Below, in pieces: positions 16,171 through 28,791 of a stretch of DNA of 37,940 nt. The position numbers were made by a program, and so were the translations under genes. Below the pieces are notes generated by a model. That model was not told the DNA's origin. It saw only the letters and a program-made list of their open reading frames with translations, and ran no database searches. The stretch is from DAOVRD01 sp964521715 (GTDB taxonomy: Bacteria > Planctomycetota > Brocadiia > SM23-32). The stretch is taken from assembly GCA_964521715.1 (NCBI GenBank), contig CAZFSS010000035.1, forward strand, positions 1 through 37,940. The letters run 5' to 3'. Position 1 is the stretch's first letter. Each line of letters opens with the position of its first letter.

Positions 16171-17087
16171 GCGAGCCGCCGGACATCGCCTCGCCCTTCC
16201 GCTTCTCGTGCAAGGCAATGGGCACTAGGTTCGAGATCGTCCTTGCCGCCGGGGACGCCGCCTATGCCCGGCAGCTTGCGGCGGACGCCTTCCGCGAGCT
16301 GGAGCGGCTGGAGCGGGAGCTCAGCCGGTTCATCCCCGGCAGCGACGTAGCGCAGATCAACCGCCTCCCATCCGGCGGGAGCGTGCGCATCGGCGCATGG
16401 ACCTACGAATGCCTGAAAGCCGCCGCCCGCGTCTGCGCCGAGACGGGCGGGGCCTTCGATCCGACCGTCGGCGCACTGCTGGCCGCCTGGCAGAACCCCG
16501 ACGGCTCGCCCCGCGCGCCCTCCGAGGCCGACCTCGCCGAGGCGAGGCGGCGGTGCGGCATGCACCTGCTCCAGATCCACGAGGGCGAGAACGCCGTAAG
16601 CGTCCGGGCGGACGGCGTGATCGTGGACCTCGGGGGGATCGGCAAGGGCTACGCCCTCGACGCGATGGCCGAGCTGCTGGCCGAGTGGGGCGTCGAGTCG
16701 GCGCTGCTGCACGGCGGGGAGAGCAGCGTCCTCGGCCTCGGCGGCGGCCCAGGGGGCGGCTGGACCGTGGCGCTCCGCGCGCCGGGCACGGAGGACCAAG
16801 CCCTGGAGGAAGTGCGCCTGCGTGGCCGCGCCCTGAGCGGCTCCGGCATCGAAGTGCACGGCCGGCACATCATCGACCCGCGCACGGGCAAGCCCGCCGA
16901 CCGCCGCGCGGCATGGGCCCTGGCCGACACGGCCGCCCGAGCCGACGCCCTGTCCACGGCCTTCATGGTCATGGGCGAGCGGGAGATCGAGCGCTGCTGC
17001 GCCGCGCACGGTGTCGCCGCCGCCCTCATCGGCGCGGCCGACGAAGAACCAGTGCTGAGGCGACTCGGACGCTGGGAAGGCCAGTGA
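16167..17087 (+). CDS. apbE: FAD:protein FMN transferase
   Basis: A 306-residue ApbE. Motifs in order: AMGTRFEIVLA, SRFIPGSDVAQINRL, GGAFDPTVGALLAAW, VDLGGIGKGYALDAMAE (flavin site), LLHGGESSVLGLG, SGSGIEVHGRHIIDPRTGKP and TAARADALSTAFMVMG with metal-binding acidic residues. There is no obvious signal peptide or lipobox, unlike many secreted ApbE proteins, although the N-terminus is short and ambiguous. The GTG at 16167 overlaps the preceding stop (GTGA), with GAGGAGG upstream. It attaches FMN through a phosphoester bond to threonine in NqrC (Thr179) and possibly NqrB, which explains its place at the end of this run. Confidence 0.94.
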   Translation: MSEPPDIASPFRFSCKAMGTRFEIVLAAGDAAYARQLAADAFRELERLERELSRFIPGSDVAQINRLPSGGSVRIGAWTYECLKAAARVCAETGGAFDPTVGALLAAWQNPDGSPRAPSEADLAEARRRCGMHLLQIHEGENAVSVRADGVIVDLGGIGKGYALDAMAELLAEWGVESALLHGGESSVLGLGGGPGGGWTVALRAPGTEDQALEEVRLRGRALSGSGIEVHGRHIIDPRTGKPADRRAAWALADTAARADALSTAFMVMGEREIERCCAAHGVAAALIGAADEEPVLRRLGRWEGQ

Positions 17088-17094
17088 AGGCAAA

Positions 17095-17841
17095 TCAGGC
17101 GCGGGGCGCGGCCTCGGCGCCGAGCATCCGACGGATGGCGAGCAGTTCGCCCAGCGACTTGGGGATCGCCCGGACGGCGCGCAGCCGCGTGTCCGGATCG
17201 CTGTGCCACTCCACCGGGAACTCCTCCATCCGCAAACCGGCGCGCGCCGCCCGCAGGATCACCTCGACGTCGAACATGAAGCCGTCGCACCGGCACTGCG
17301 CGTAAAGCCCCCGTGCGACGTCGCCGCGGTAGAGCTTGAACCCGCATTGGGTGTCGGTCAGGTGGACCGGCGTGCCCGCCAGAAGGGGGATGGTGCGGCT
17401 GAACAGCCCGCTCAGCGCCCGCCGGCGGAGCCCCCTGGGCCGCAGCACGACGCTTCCCGGCAGACGTCTCGACCCGTGGGCGATCTGGCACCGGCCGCCG
17501 CGAAGCAGGGCCAGGCCGCGCAGGGCGTTTCCGAAGGGCACGCACAGGCCGCTGTCGGCGAACATCGCGTACTCGCCGCGCGACTCCAGCATGCCGGTGC
17601 GCACGCCGCATCCCTTGCCGTGGTTTCGCTCGTGCCGGATGACCCTGCACACGACGCCCGGCGGCACCGGCCGGCTCCGGGCCTCCGCCCCGGTGCCGTC
17701 CGTGCTGCCGTCGTCGACGACGATGATCTCCCCGGCCAGCTCCTCGTCGCTCAGGAACGCGGCCGCCGCCTGCACGTCGCGCCCGATCTTGCGCCGCTCG
17801 TTGAAGGCCGGGATGACTATGGAGAGGTCCATCTGGCGCAC
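17095..17841 (-). CDS. Family 2 glycosyltransferase (polyprenyl-phosphate sugar synthase-like)
   Basis: A 248-residue cytoplasmic GT2 enzyme of the dolichyl-phosphate glucose/mannose synthase type, with no transmembrane tail. It has LSIVIPAFNERRKIGRD, the nucleotide-binding IIVVDDGSTDGT, HGKGCGVRTGM, and DTQCGFKLYRGDVA. The usual DxD metal motif after the conserved phenylalanine reads FADSGLCVPF, so the third residue is Gly not Asp. The start may be the GTG at 17841 or the ATG at 17832; neither has a good Shine-Dalgarno. It is convergent with apbE, 7 bp apart. It may supply a lipid-linked sugar for the Agl23-like protein; that link is inference. Confidence 0.85.
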   Translation of the reverse strand: MRQMDLSIVIPAFNERRKIGRDVQAAAAFLSDEELAGEIIVVDDGSTDGTGAEARSRPVPPGVVCRVIRHERNHGKGCGVRTGMLESRGEYAMFADSGLCVPFGNALRGLALLRGGRCQIAHGSRRLPGSVVLRPRGLRRRALSGLFSRTIPLLAGTPVHLTDTQCGFKLYRGDVARGLYAQCRCDGFMFDVEVILRAARAGLRMEEFPVEWHSDPDTRLRAVRAIPKSLGELLAIRRMLGAEAAPRA

Positions 17842-17998
17842 GCCGCCGCCGGTTCACAGGGAATGGGCGCAACTCGGAGCGGCATTCTAAGTCGCCATAG
17901 TGGAACGCGCAAGCGCGCTGCGTGAAGGAGGAATCGGGCAGGCGGGTGTATTGAACTCAGGGACGAACCGGCCGATGCGCCGCCCCCAGAAGAGAAAT

Positions 17999-18021
17999 GC
18001 CGAGCCACCCCTTCGCTCGGC
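17999..18021 (-). terminator. Terminator-like hairpin
   Basis: A perfect 7-bp stem GCCGAGC/GCTCGGC with a 9-base loop is followed, on the minus strand, by ATTTCTCTTCT. It could end leftward transcripts coming from the FHA gene or beyond before they reach the GT2 gene. The U-tract is interrupted, so strength is uncertain. Confidence 0.35.
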
Positions 18022-18121
18022 TTTCCACCCCCCTCCCGGCAGCAGCGCCTCAAAGCGCGCCGTGGAACGACTCCCCATGCCAATACAGAAGTGAGTATGC
18101 TACCGCATGACCCACAATTCC

Positions 18122-18165
18122 GCAATTGGCAATATTCTGATATTGGCCTTCCAAAATTCTGATAT
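18122..18165 (-). promoter_or_regulatory. Paired AT-rich operator-like motifs upstream of the GT2 gene
   Basis: The 10-mer ATTCTGATAT occurs at 18134-18143 and again at 18156-18165, exactly 22 bp (about two helical turns) apart. The first lies in a dyad CAATAT-TCTG-ATATTG (18130-18145). A third near-copy with the same flank (GCAATAGGCAATATTCTGATA, 20 of 21 identical to 18122-18142) lies at 18832-18852. These AT-rich words stand out in GC-rich DNA. Each occurrence is upstream of a minus-strand gene. A regulator binding site is inferred; its protein is unknown. Confidence 0.45.
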
Positions 18166-18299
18166 GGCATGGGGCCCCGCAGGGCCGGCCCGAGCGCCGG
18201 GAGCCACCGCCTGGCGGCTCTGCGAGGGCGGGAACCATGGGGAGGACGCGCGGGGTAGTGATCGCGTCTCGGCCATGCTGGCAAGTCTGATCCGCTTTC

Positions 18300-18366
18300 G
18301 TAGGGGCACGGCGGCCTCCTCCGCCGAAGCAGCTTCGGCTGCGAAGGCTGGACGCCGTGCCCCTAC
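18300..18366. repeat. Palindromic repeat with 14-bp perfect arms
   Basis: GTAGGGGCACGGCG (18300-18313) and CGCCGTGCCCCTAC (18353-18366) are perfect inverted copies. They enclose a second perfect hairpin, GCCGAAG-CAG-CTTCGGC. The element lies 50 bp downstream of the FHA stop, so its RNA form could terminate or stabilise that transcript. Its look is that of a dispersed intergenic palindrome; copy number elsewhere is not visible. Confidence 0.55.
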
Positions 18367-18415
18367 CCCGCCGAGCCGAAGGAAGTCTACAGGGAACTAC
18401 GGCGTTGAAGCTTCC

Positions 18416-18700
18416 CTAGCCTACGACGATGCGGCAGTGGCCGACGCCGATGACGTCCCCCGGCGAAAGGAGGGCGTGCTCGACGCGCTCTCCGTTCACC
18501 CACGTGCCGTTCTTGCTGCCCAGGTCCTCGACCCAGCCCTTGTCCCCGAAGACGGAGAGCTTGCAGTGCTTGCGCGAGACGACCCTGTCGCGCAAGATGC
18601 ACTGGCACTGGCCGGAGTCGCGGCCCACGAACGCGGCCTCGCCGGGCAGGATCATCAGCGGGGAATTCACCCCCTTTGTCACGTGCACCGTGAACTGCAA
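18416..18700 (-). CDS. Single-domain FHA protein
   Basis: A 94-residue protein that is almost entirely one forkhead-associated (FHA) domain, which binds phosphothreonine peptides. Visible motifs are AAFVGRDSGQCQC (strand with the conserved GR), VVSRKHCKL (SRKH) and DLGSKNGTWVNGERV (the GSxNGTxVNG loop), ending HCRIVV. The start is a TTG at 18700, supported by GAGGAGG at 18709-18715, 8 bp away, and by the domain beginning directly after it. No kinase or secretion gene is adjacent. It is 201 bp downstream of carB on the same strand, with its own upstream dyads, so probably a separate unit. Partner unknown. Confidence 0.85.
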   Translation of the reverse strand: MQFTVHVTKGVNSPLMILPGEAAFVGRDSGQCQCILRDRVVSRKHCKLSVFGDKGWVEDLGSKNGTWVNGERVEHALLSPGDVIGVGHCRIVVG

Positions 18701-18745
18701 CGTGCCGGCCTCCTCGTCCCCCTTTGAGCCAACGTGTCAGACCCC

Positions 18746-18762
18746 GCGGGCCCCGGGCCCGC
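18746..18762. other. 17-bp GC palindrome in the FHA upstream region
   Basis: GCGGGCCC-C-GGGCCCGC is a perfect 8-bp inverted repeat with one central base, sitting about 46 bp upstream of the FHA start. As RNA it could not fold with so short a loop without opening inner pairs, so a DNA-binding site or a shorter attenuator stem is likelier. It could also mark the end of carB transcription. Confidence 0.35.
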
Positions 18763-18812
18763 AAAGCCCCGCCGCGGGCGGCCAAACCGCCGCTGCACGC
18801 CCCCCTATCATA

Positions 18813-18852
18813 TTAGCCAACGGCTAACACTGCAATAGGCAATATTCTGATA
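18813..18852 (-). promoter_or_regulatory. Dyad plus AT-rich motif upstream of the FHA gene
   Basis: A perfect dyad TTAGCC-AAC-GGCTAA (18813-18827) is followed by the word GCAATAGGCAATATTCTGATA (18832-18852), which is 20/21 identical to 18122-18142. They sit 113-152 bp upstream of the FHA start codon and 50 bp after carB ends. I infer a regulated promoter for the FHA gene; no clear -10 box is seen. Confidence 0.4.
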
Positions 18853-18901
18853 ACGGGGTGCCGATTTTCCGAGCAGGCGCCCGCCAGACAACAGAATGCG
18901 T

Positions 18902-22168
<3,267 letters not shown>

Positions 22169-22191
22169 GTCTTGTTCCGGAGCGCAGTGAG

Positions 22192-23805
<1,614 letters not shown>

Positions 23806-23807
23806 CG

Positions 23808-25346
23808 CTACTCCCATTCGATCGTGCTTGGCGGCTTCGGGCTGATGTCGTAGACGACCCGGTTGACCCCGCTCACCTCGTTGATGATCCGGGAAGAGAT
23901 GCGGGCCAGCACCTCGTGCGGCAGCCGCGCCCAGTCCGACGTCATGCCGTCCAGGCTGGTCACGATGCGCAGGGCCACCACGTTCGCGTAGGTGCGGCCG
24001 TCGCCCATCACGCCGACCGTCTTGACGGGCAGCAGCACGGCAAAGGACTGCCAGATGTCGCCGAATCCGTCGTAGGCCCGCAGCTCCTCCTGGACGCGCA
24101 GGTCCGCCTCGCGAAGGACGCAAAGGCGTTCGGGGGTCACGTCCCCGATGACGCGCACGGCCAGCCCGGGGCCGGGGAAGGGCTGCCGGGTCAGCATCGC
24201 CTCCGGCAGGCCCAGCTCGCGGCCGAGCAGGCGCACCTCGTCCTTGAACAGCTCCCTGAGCGGCTCCACAAGCTCGAAGTCCAGGTCGTCCGGCAGGCCG
24301 CCCACGTTGTGGTGGCTCTTGATGGTGGCAGACGGTCCGCCGAAGGCGGATCGGCTCTCGATGACGTCCGGGTAGAGCGTGCCCTGGGCCAGGAACGGGA
24401 CCCCGCCGACTCGCTCCGCCTCCTGGCGGAAGACGTCGATGAACGTGCGGCCGATGATCTTGCGCTTCGCCTCCGGGTCGACCACGCCGTCCAGCGCCGA
24501 AAGGAACCTGTCCGCAGCGTCGACGAACCGAAGGTTGACGGGATACTCGTCGGTGAAGAACGCGCGTATCTCCCCGGCCTCGCCGGCGCGCAGCAGGCCG
24601 TTGTCCACGAAGACGTACACCGCCCGGTCGCCCACGGCGCGCGTCAGGAGGGCGGCCGTGACCGCCGAGTCCACCCCGCCCGAAAGCGCGCACAGGACCC
24701 GGCTCTCGCCGACCTGCCGGCGCATGCGCTCCACCGAGTCCTGGATGAACGCCCGCATGGTCCACCCGCCGCGGCAGCCGGCGATGCGGAACAGGAAGTT
24801 GCGGAAGACGTCCAGGCCCTTCGGAGTGTGAACGACTTCGGGATGGAACTGCACGGCGTACAGCCGGCGCCCGGCGTCGGTCATCGCGGCGATGGGGCAG
24901 GTTGCGGTGTGGGCCAGCCGCGCGAAGCCGGGGGGCAGCTCAGACACCATGTCGCCGTGGCTCATCCAGACCTGGAGCCTGCGCCCGCAGCCGGCGAAGA
25001 GCTCGCCCGGTTCGTCCACCTCCAGCACGGCCGGTCCGTACTCGCGCGCCCCGGCCTTGCGGACGTCGCCGCCGCAGGTCTTCGCAAGGGCCTGCATGCC
25101 GTAGCATATCCCGAGCAGGGGCATGCCGGAGTCCACGAGAGCCCGGTCGAGCCCCGGCGCACCGGCGTCCAGCACGGACGCCGGCCCGCCCGACAGGACG
25201 ACGGCTTTCGGATTCAGGGCGAGCAGTTCGCCCGCGCCGGCGCTGCTGGGCAGTATCTCGCAGTAGACGCCGAGCTGGCGGATGCGCCGGGCGATGAGCT
25301 GGCAGTATTGCGAGCCGAAGTCCAGCACCAGGACCGTTTCACGCAT
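23808..25346 (-). CDS. guaA: GMP synthase (glutamine-hydrolysing)
   Basis: A 512-residue two-domain GMP synthase that aminates XMP. The class I amidotransferase domain (1-190) shows Cys81 in GICYGMQ and His168/Glu170 in FHPEV. The ATP pyrophosphatase domain has the PP-loop LSGGVDSAV (222-227 core). The dimerisation domain ends in the family signature PKPPSTIEWE. Its ATG at 25346 lies inside the 3' end of carA (8-bp overlap), so translation is coupled. Length is normal (E. coli 525). Confidence 0.98.
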   Translation of the reverse strand: MRETVLVLDFGSQYCQLIARRIRQLGVYCEILPSSAGAGELLALNPKAVVLSGGPASVLDAGAPGLDRALVDSGMPLLGICYGMQALAKTCGGDVRKAGAREYGPAVLEVDEPGELFAGCGRRLQVWMSHGDMVSELPPGFARLAHTATCPIAAMTDAGRRLYAVQFHPEVVHTPKGLDVFRNFLFRIAGCRGGWTMRAFIQDSVERMRRQVGESRVLCALSGGVDSAVTAALLTRAVGDRAVYVFVDNGLLRAGEAGEIRAFFTDEYPVNLRFVDAADRFLSALDGVVDPEAKRKIIGRTFIDVFRQEAERVGGVPFLAQGTLYPDVIESRSAFGGPSATIKSHHNVGGLPDDLDFELVEPLRELFKDEVRLLGRELGLPEAMLTRQPFPGPGLAVRVIGDVTPERLCVLREADLRVQEELRAYDGFGDIWQSFAVLLPVKTVGVMGDGRTYANVVALRIVTSLDGMTSDWARLPHEVLARISSRIINEVSGVNRVVYDISPKPPSTIEWE

Positions 25347-26448
25347 GACGGCCCTCCGGCTCCGCCCCCATCATCTCCATGAAGCGGCCGAAAAGGTGGC
25401 GCGCGTCGTGCGGCCCGGCCGACGCCTCGGGGTGGTACTGAACGGACATGACGGGCAGCTTCCGGTGCCGCATGCCCTCCAGCGTCATGTCGTTCAGGTT
25501 CACGTGAGTGAGCTCGACTTCGTCCTGATCCAACGAGTCGATGTCCACGCAGAAGCCGTGGTTCTGGCAGGTGATGTCGATCTTGCCCGTGGACAGCTCC
25601 TTGACGGGGTGGTTGGAGCCGCGGTGGCCGAACTTGAGCTTGAAGGTCTTGCCGCCGAGCGCCAGGCCAAGGAGCTGGTGGCCGAGGCAGATGCCGAAGA
25701 CCGGCTTCCGGCCCACCAGCTCGCGCACTTCTTCCACGACGTATGGCACGCCCTCGGGATCGCCGGGCCCGTTGGAAAGCAGGATGCCGTCCGGGTCCCG
25801 GGCGAGCGCTTCCTCGGCCTTCGTGGCGGCAGGAACCACTTCCACCCCGCAGCCCAGCTCCGAAAGGCAGCGGAGTATGTTCGACTTGACGCCGAAGTCA
25901 TAGACGACCACGCGCGGACCGGTCCTCTCGACCGCTTCTCCGCGCGGCCAGGCGTAATCGCAACCGGTCGTGACCTCCTTGACAAGGTCGCGCCCGACCA
26001 GGCCGGGCGAGGAGCGGGCCATCCCGACCAGTTCGTCGGCGTCGTAATCGCCGCCCGCGATGACGGCCCGCATGGCGCCGGCCGTGCGGATGTGCTTCGT
26101 CAGGGCGCGCGTGTCCACCCCGCTGAGCGCGACGATGCCCGAGCGGGCCAGGTAGTCGCCGAGACGTCCCGTGGAGGCCCAGTTCGACGGGTAGGGGCAA
26201 TATTCCCTCACGACGAAGCCCTCTACCTTCGGCGCGCCGGACTCGACGTCGGCAGGGTTGACGCCATAGTTGCCGATCAGGGGGTAAGTCATGGCGACGA
26301 TCTGCCCCTTGTAGGACGGATCGGTCAGGATCTCCTGGTAACCCGTCATGCTGGTGTTGAAGACGACCTCGCCGGCCCTGGCGCCTTCGGCGCCGAAGGC
26401 CTCGCCCTCGAGCACGAGGCCGTCTTCCAGAGCGATTGCGCCCTTCAC
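25339..26448 (-). CDS. carA: Carbamoyl-phosphate synthase small subunit
   Basis: A 369-residue glutaminase subunit of carbamoyl-phosphate synthase. The N-terminal CPSase small-chain domain has EVVFNTSMTGYQEILTDPSY and GVDTRALTKHIR. The class I amidotransferase domain has SNGPGDPEG, nucleophile Cys254 in FGICLGHQ, and His339/Glu341 in QYHPEASAGPHD. It passes ammonia through a tunnel to CarB. Start ATG at 26448 lies 50 bp after nadE. Here carA is followed by guaA and pyrG before carB, so the two subunits are made from one transcript but not from adjacent genes. Confidence 0.98.
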   Translation of the reverse strand: MKGAIALEDGLVLEGEAFGAEGARAGEVVFNTSMTGYQEILTDPSYKGQIVAMTYPLIGNYGVNPADVESGAPKVEGFVVREYCPYPSNWASTGRLGDYLARSGIVALSGVDTRALTKHIRTAGAMRAVIAGGDYDADELVGMARSSPGLVGRDLVKEVTTGCDYAWPRGEAVERTGPRVVVYDFGVKSNILRCLSELGCGVEVVPAATKAEEALARDPDGILLSNGPGDPEGVPYVVEEVRELVGRKPVFGICLGHQLLGLALGGKTFKLKFGHRGSNHPVKELSTGKIDITCQNHGFCVDIDSLDQDEVELTHVNLNDMTLEGMRHRKLPVMSVQYHPEASAGPHDARHLFGRFMEMMGAEPEGRHA

Positions 26449-26498
26449 TGCCTTCCCCTTCGCCTAGGGTCTGCGGCGGGCCCACGCTGGCCGGCCGC

Positions 26499-27236
26499 TC
26501 AGTCCCTCGGTATGGGACAGACGGGCGGCATCTGCTTCTTGTGCCGGGACGCCGCCATGAGCGTGCGCACGCGGGCAACCAGATCCGGAGGCGCCTTGGG
26601 CTCCCGTCCGGCGTCGATGGCACCCACGATCTCGTCCAGGACTTCATACGTCATGCCGAGCTCGTCCTCATCCGTCTGCCCGGGCCAGAGGCCGGCGCTC
26701 GGCTTCCTTCTCACGGTCCGTTCGGGCACGCCCAGGCGCTCGGCCAGCGCCGTGACTTCGCGCTTGAGCAGCCCGCCGATGGGGAGGATGTCGGCGCCGC
26801 CGTCGCCGTACTTGGTGAAGTAGCCGACGGCGATCTCGCACCTGTTTCCCGTCCCCGCCACGAGGCAGTTGCGGGAGTTGGCCAGGAAGTAGAGCGCGGC
26901 CATCCGCAGCCGCGGCTTCAGGTTGGCCCGCGCCAGTTCCGGCCCGGGCGGAAGGCTCTGAAGCAGCCGCGCATACGGTTCGTCGAGCTCCACGAGGATG
27001 GTGCTGAGCGAGAGGGCGCGGGCGACTTGCGCCGCGTCGTCGGCATCCTGCTCTCCGCTCTCGCAGGGCATGATGACGCCGAGCGCGTTCGCGCCGAGCG
27101 CGCGGCGCGCCAGCGCGCCCACGACGGCCGAGTCGAGCCCGCCGCTCAGGCCCAGGACGACGCCTTCCGCGCGGGCCTCCCCGACCCGGTCCGAGATCCA
27201 GCCCGATATGGCTACGGCGACCCGTTCTGCGTCCAT
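26499..27236 (-). CDS. nadE: NH3-dependent NAD+ synthetase
   Basis: A 245-residue NAD synthetase amidating deamido-NAD+. It is an ATP pyrophosphatase with SGGLDS (31-36), GTGNRCEIAVGYFTKYGDGGADILPI and KPSAGLWPGQTDEDELGM. It has no nitrilase (glutaminase) domain, so it should use free ammonia. The ATG at 27236 is preceded by AGAGGGG at about 7 bp and leaves 55 bp after purF; an earlier in-frame start at 27347 would overlap purF by 56 bp and add a non-conserved tail. It is the only member of this cluster's second half that does not itself hydrolyse or channel glutamine nitrogen. Confidence 0.95.
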   Translation of the reverse strand: MDAERVAVAISGWISDRVGEARAEGVVLGLSGGLDSAVVGALARRALGANALGVIMPCESGEQDADDAAQVARALSLSTILVELDEPYARLLQSLPPGPELARANLKPRLRMAALYFLANSRNCLVAGTGNRCEIAVGYFTKYGDGGADILPIGGLLKREVTALAERLGVPERTVRRKPSAGLWPGQTDEDELGMTYEVLDEIVGAIDAGREPKAPPDLVARVRTLMAASRHKKQMPPVCPIPRD

Positions 27237-27291
27237 GCCATCACCCCTCTTCGATCGTTCTCCCTCCTGCATTCTAATGCATCCGCGGCGG

Positions 27292-28773
27292 TCATGCACG
27301 ATCCGCTCCGCGTCGTCTGCCGAGGGATCTTCCGGCGCCTTCCTCATGCTTCTCCAGCGCGAACTTGTCCATGTTTTCGCTCACGTCCACCGGATAGCGG
27401 CCGATGAAGCAGGCCAGGCAGTAGGACTCCGGCGGGCCCGAGACGGCGTCCAGCAGGCCTTCAACAGTCTGGTAGCCGAGCGTGTCGACGCCCAGGAAGT
27501 CGCGTATGCTCTCGACGGACTTCTCGGCGGCGATCAGCTCGTCCGCGTGCGGGAAGTCTATTCCGTAGAAACACGGGCAGCGGATGGGGGGCGCGCTTAT
27601 GCGCAGGTGCAGTTCCCGCGCGCCGCCCCGGCGCAGCATGGAGAGCCTCTCGCGGCACGTCGTCCCGCGCACGATGGAGTCGTCCACGACGACCACGCGC
27701 TTGCCGCGCACGACGTCGCGCACGACGTTCAGCTTGACCGCCACGGCGCGCGACCGGCCCTCCTCCTCGGGCTTGATGAACGTGCGGCCGACGTACAGGT
27801 TACTGACGAATCCCCTGTCGAGCGGCAGGCCGGAGCGGCGGGCGTAGCCGATCGCCGCGGAGTTGCCCGAATGGGGGATGCTGATCACGATGTCAGCGTC
27901 CACGGGATGGGTCGCCGCCAGGCTCTCGCCGAGCCCCACGCGCACGTTGTGCACGGTGTCGCCGAAGACGACGCTGTCCGGACGGGCGAAGTAGATGTGC
28001 TCGAAGATGCAGCGGGCCAGCCGGCCGCCCGGCGGCTCCGCGAACCGCACGGACCGGAGCCCGTCGGCGTCAGCAGTCACGATCTCCCCCGGCTCGACGT
28101 CCCGGATGAACCTCGCCCCCAGCAGGTCGAAGGCACAGGTCTCGCTGGCGACAACGTAGCCGCCGTCCAGTTCCCCCAGCGAGAGGGGGCGGAAGCCGAG
28201 CGGGTCGCGCACGGCCGTCAGGGTATCGGCCGTCATCATCAGCAGCGAGTATGCGCCCTGCACGTGCATCAGCGCCTCGGCCAGCGGATCCTCCGCGTCG
28301 AGGTGCTCCGGATCGGCCAGCAGGTGAACGAAGACCTCGCTGTCGGTCGAAGTCTGGAAGATGGAGCCTCGGGACTCATAGAGGCCGCGCAGCGTCCGCG
28401 CGTTCGTCAGGTTGCCGTTATGGGCTATCGCCACGATGCCGTGCGAGTACTCGATCACGAGCGGCTGGATGTTCTGGACGCGACGTCCGCCGGTCGTTGA
28501 GTATCGCACATGTCCAATGGCCAGGTGGCCGGGCAGCTCCGCCAGGTCGTCATAATCGATGGCCTCGCTGATCAGCCCGAGCCCCTTTTTGCTGTTGATC
28601 GCGCGTCCGTCGGACGCCACTATGCCAGCAGACTCCTGCCCCCGGTGCTGGAGCGCGTAGAGGCCGTAATAGGCCTTCCGCGCGGCGTCGGGACATCCGA
28701 AGGCGCCGAACACGCCGCAGTCTTCGCCCAGCTCGCGGCTGCCGTTTCGCATGCAAGGTGTGTCGCGCTTCAC
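27292..28773 (-). CDS. purF: Amidophosphoribosyltransferase
   Basis: A 493-residue first-step purine enzyme that makes phosphoribosylamine from PRPP and glutamine. The N-terminal (Ntn) nucleophile is Cys19 in GEDCGVFG, after a propeptide that must be removed. The PRPP loop is VVVVDDSIVRGTTCRE. It is the Bacillus-type iron-sulfur form: cysteines stand at the four expected places (CAFDLLGARF, CPCFYGIDFP and the CLAC pair in YCLACFIGRYP). A GTG at 28773 with AAGGGG about 10 bp upstream is taken as start; an ATG at 28752 would give an 11-residue propeptide but lacks a ribosome binding site. It is 18 bp after the GXGXG gene. Confidence 0.97.
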   Translation of the reverse strand: MKRDTPCMRNGSRELGEDCGVFGAFGCPDAARKAYYGLYALQHRGQESAGIVASDGRAINSKKGLGLISEAIDYDDLAELPGHLAIGHVRYSTTGGRRVQNIQPLVIEYSHGIVAIAHNGNLTNARTLRGLYESRGSIFQTSTDSEVFVHLLADPEHLDAEDPLAEALMHVQGAYSLLMMTADTLTAVRDPLGFRPLSLGELDGGYVVASETCAFDLLGARFIRDVEPGEIVTADADGLRSVRFAEPPGGRLARCIFEHIYFARPDSVVFGDTVHNVRVGLGESLAATHPVDADIVISIPHSGNSAAIGYARRSGLPLDRGFVSNLYVGRTFIKPEEEGRSRAVAVKLNVVRDVVRGKRVVVVDDSIVRGTTCRERLSMLRRGGARELHLRISAPPIRCPCFYGIDFPHADELIAAEKSVESIRDFLGVDTLGYQTVEGLLDAVSGPPESYCLACFIGRYPVDVSENMDKFALEKHEEGAGRSLGRRRGADRA

Positions 28774-28791
28774 TGTGCCAACGCCCCTTCC

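Larger units (their letters stand above)
17842..18415. other. 574-bp gene-free stretch with hairpins and AT-rich repeats
   Basis: No open frame here has a credible start, family resemblance or coding signature; the best (minus, about 17887-18078) looks spurious. The stretch holds a terminator-like hairpin (17999-18021), two copies of an AT-rich motif (18122-18165) and a palindromic repeat (18300-18366), listed separately. It separates the GT2 gene from the FHA gene on the same strand and should contain the GT2 promoter. Confidence 0.6.

Noticed and set aside
17887..18078. 63-codon minus-strand open frame in the gene-free stretch
   Set aside because: No ribosome binding site, no family resemblance, and it contains the terminator-like hairpin; probably chance.
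23806..24765. Upstream in-frame extension of pyrG to 24765
   Set aside because: The extension lies inside guaA in another frame; CTP synthases start at the MAKFIFVTGG sequence, which has its own ribosome binding site.
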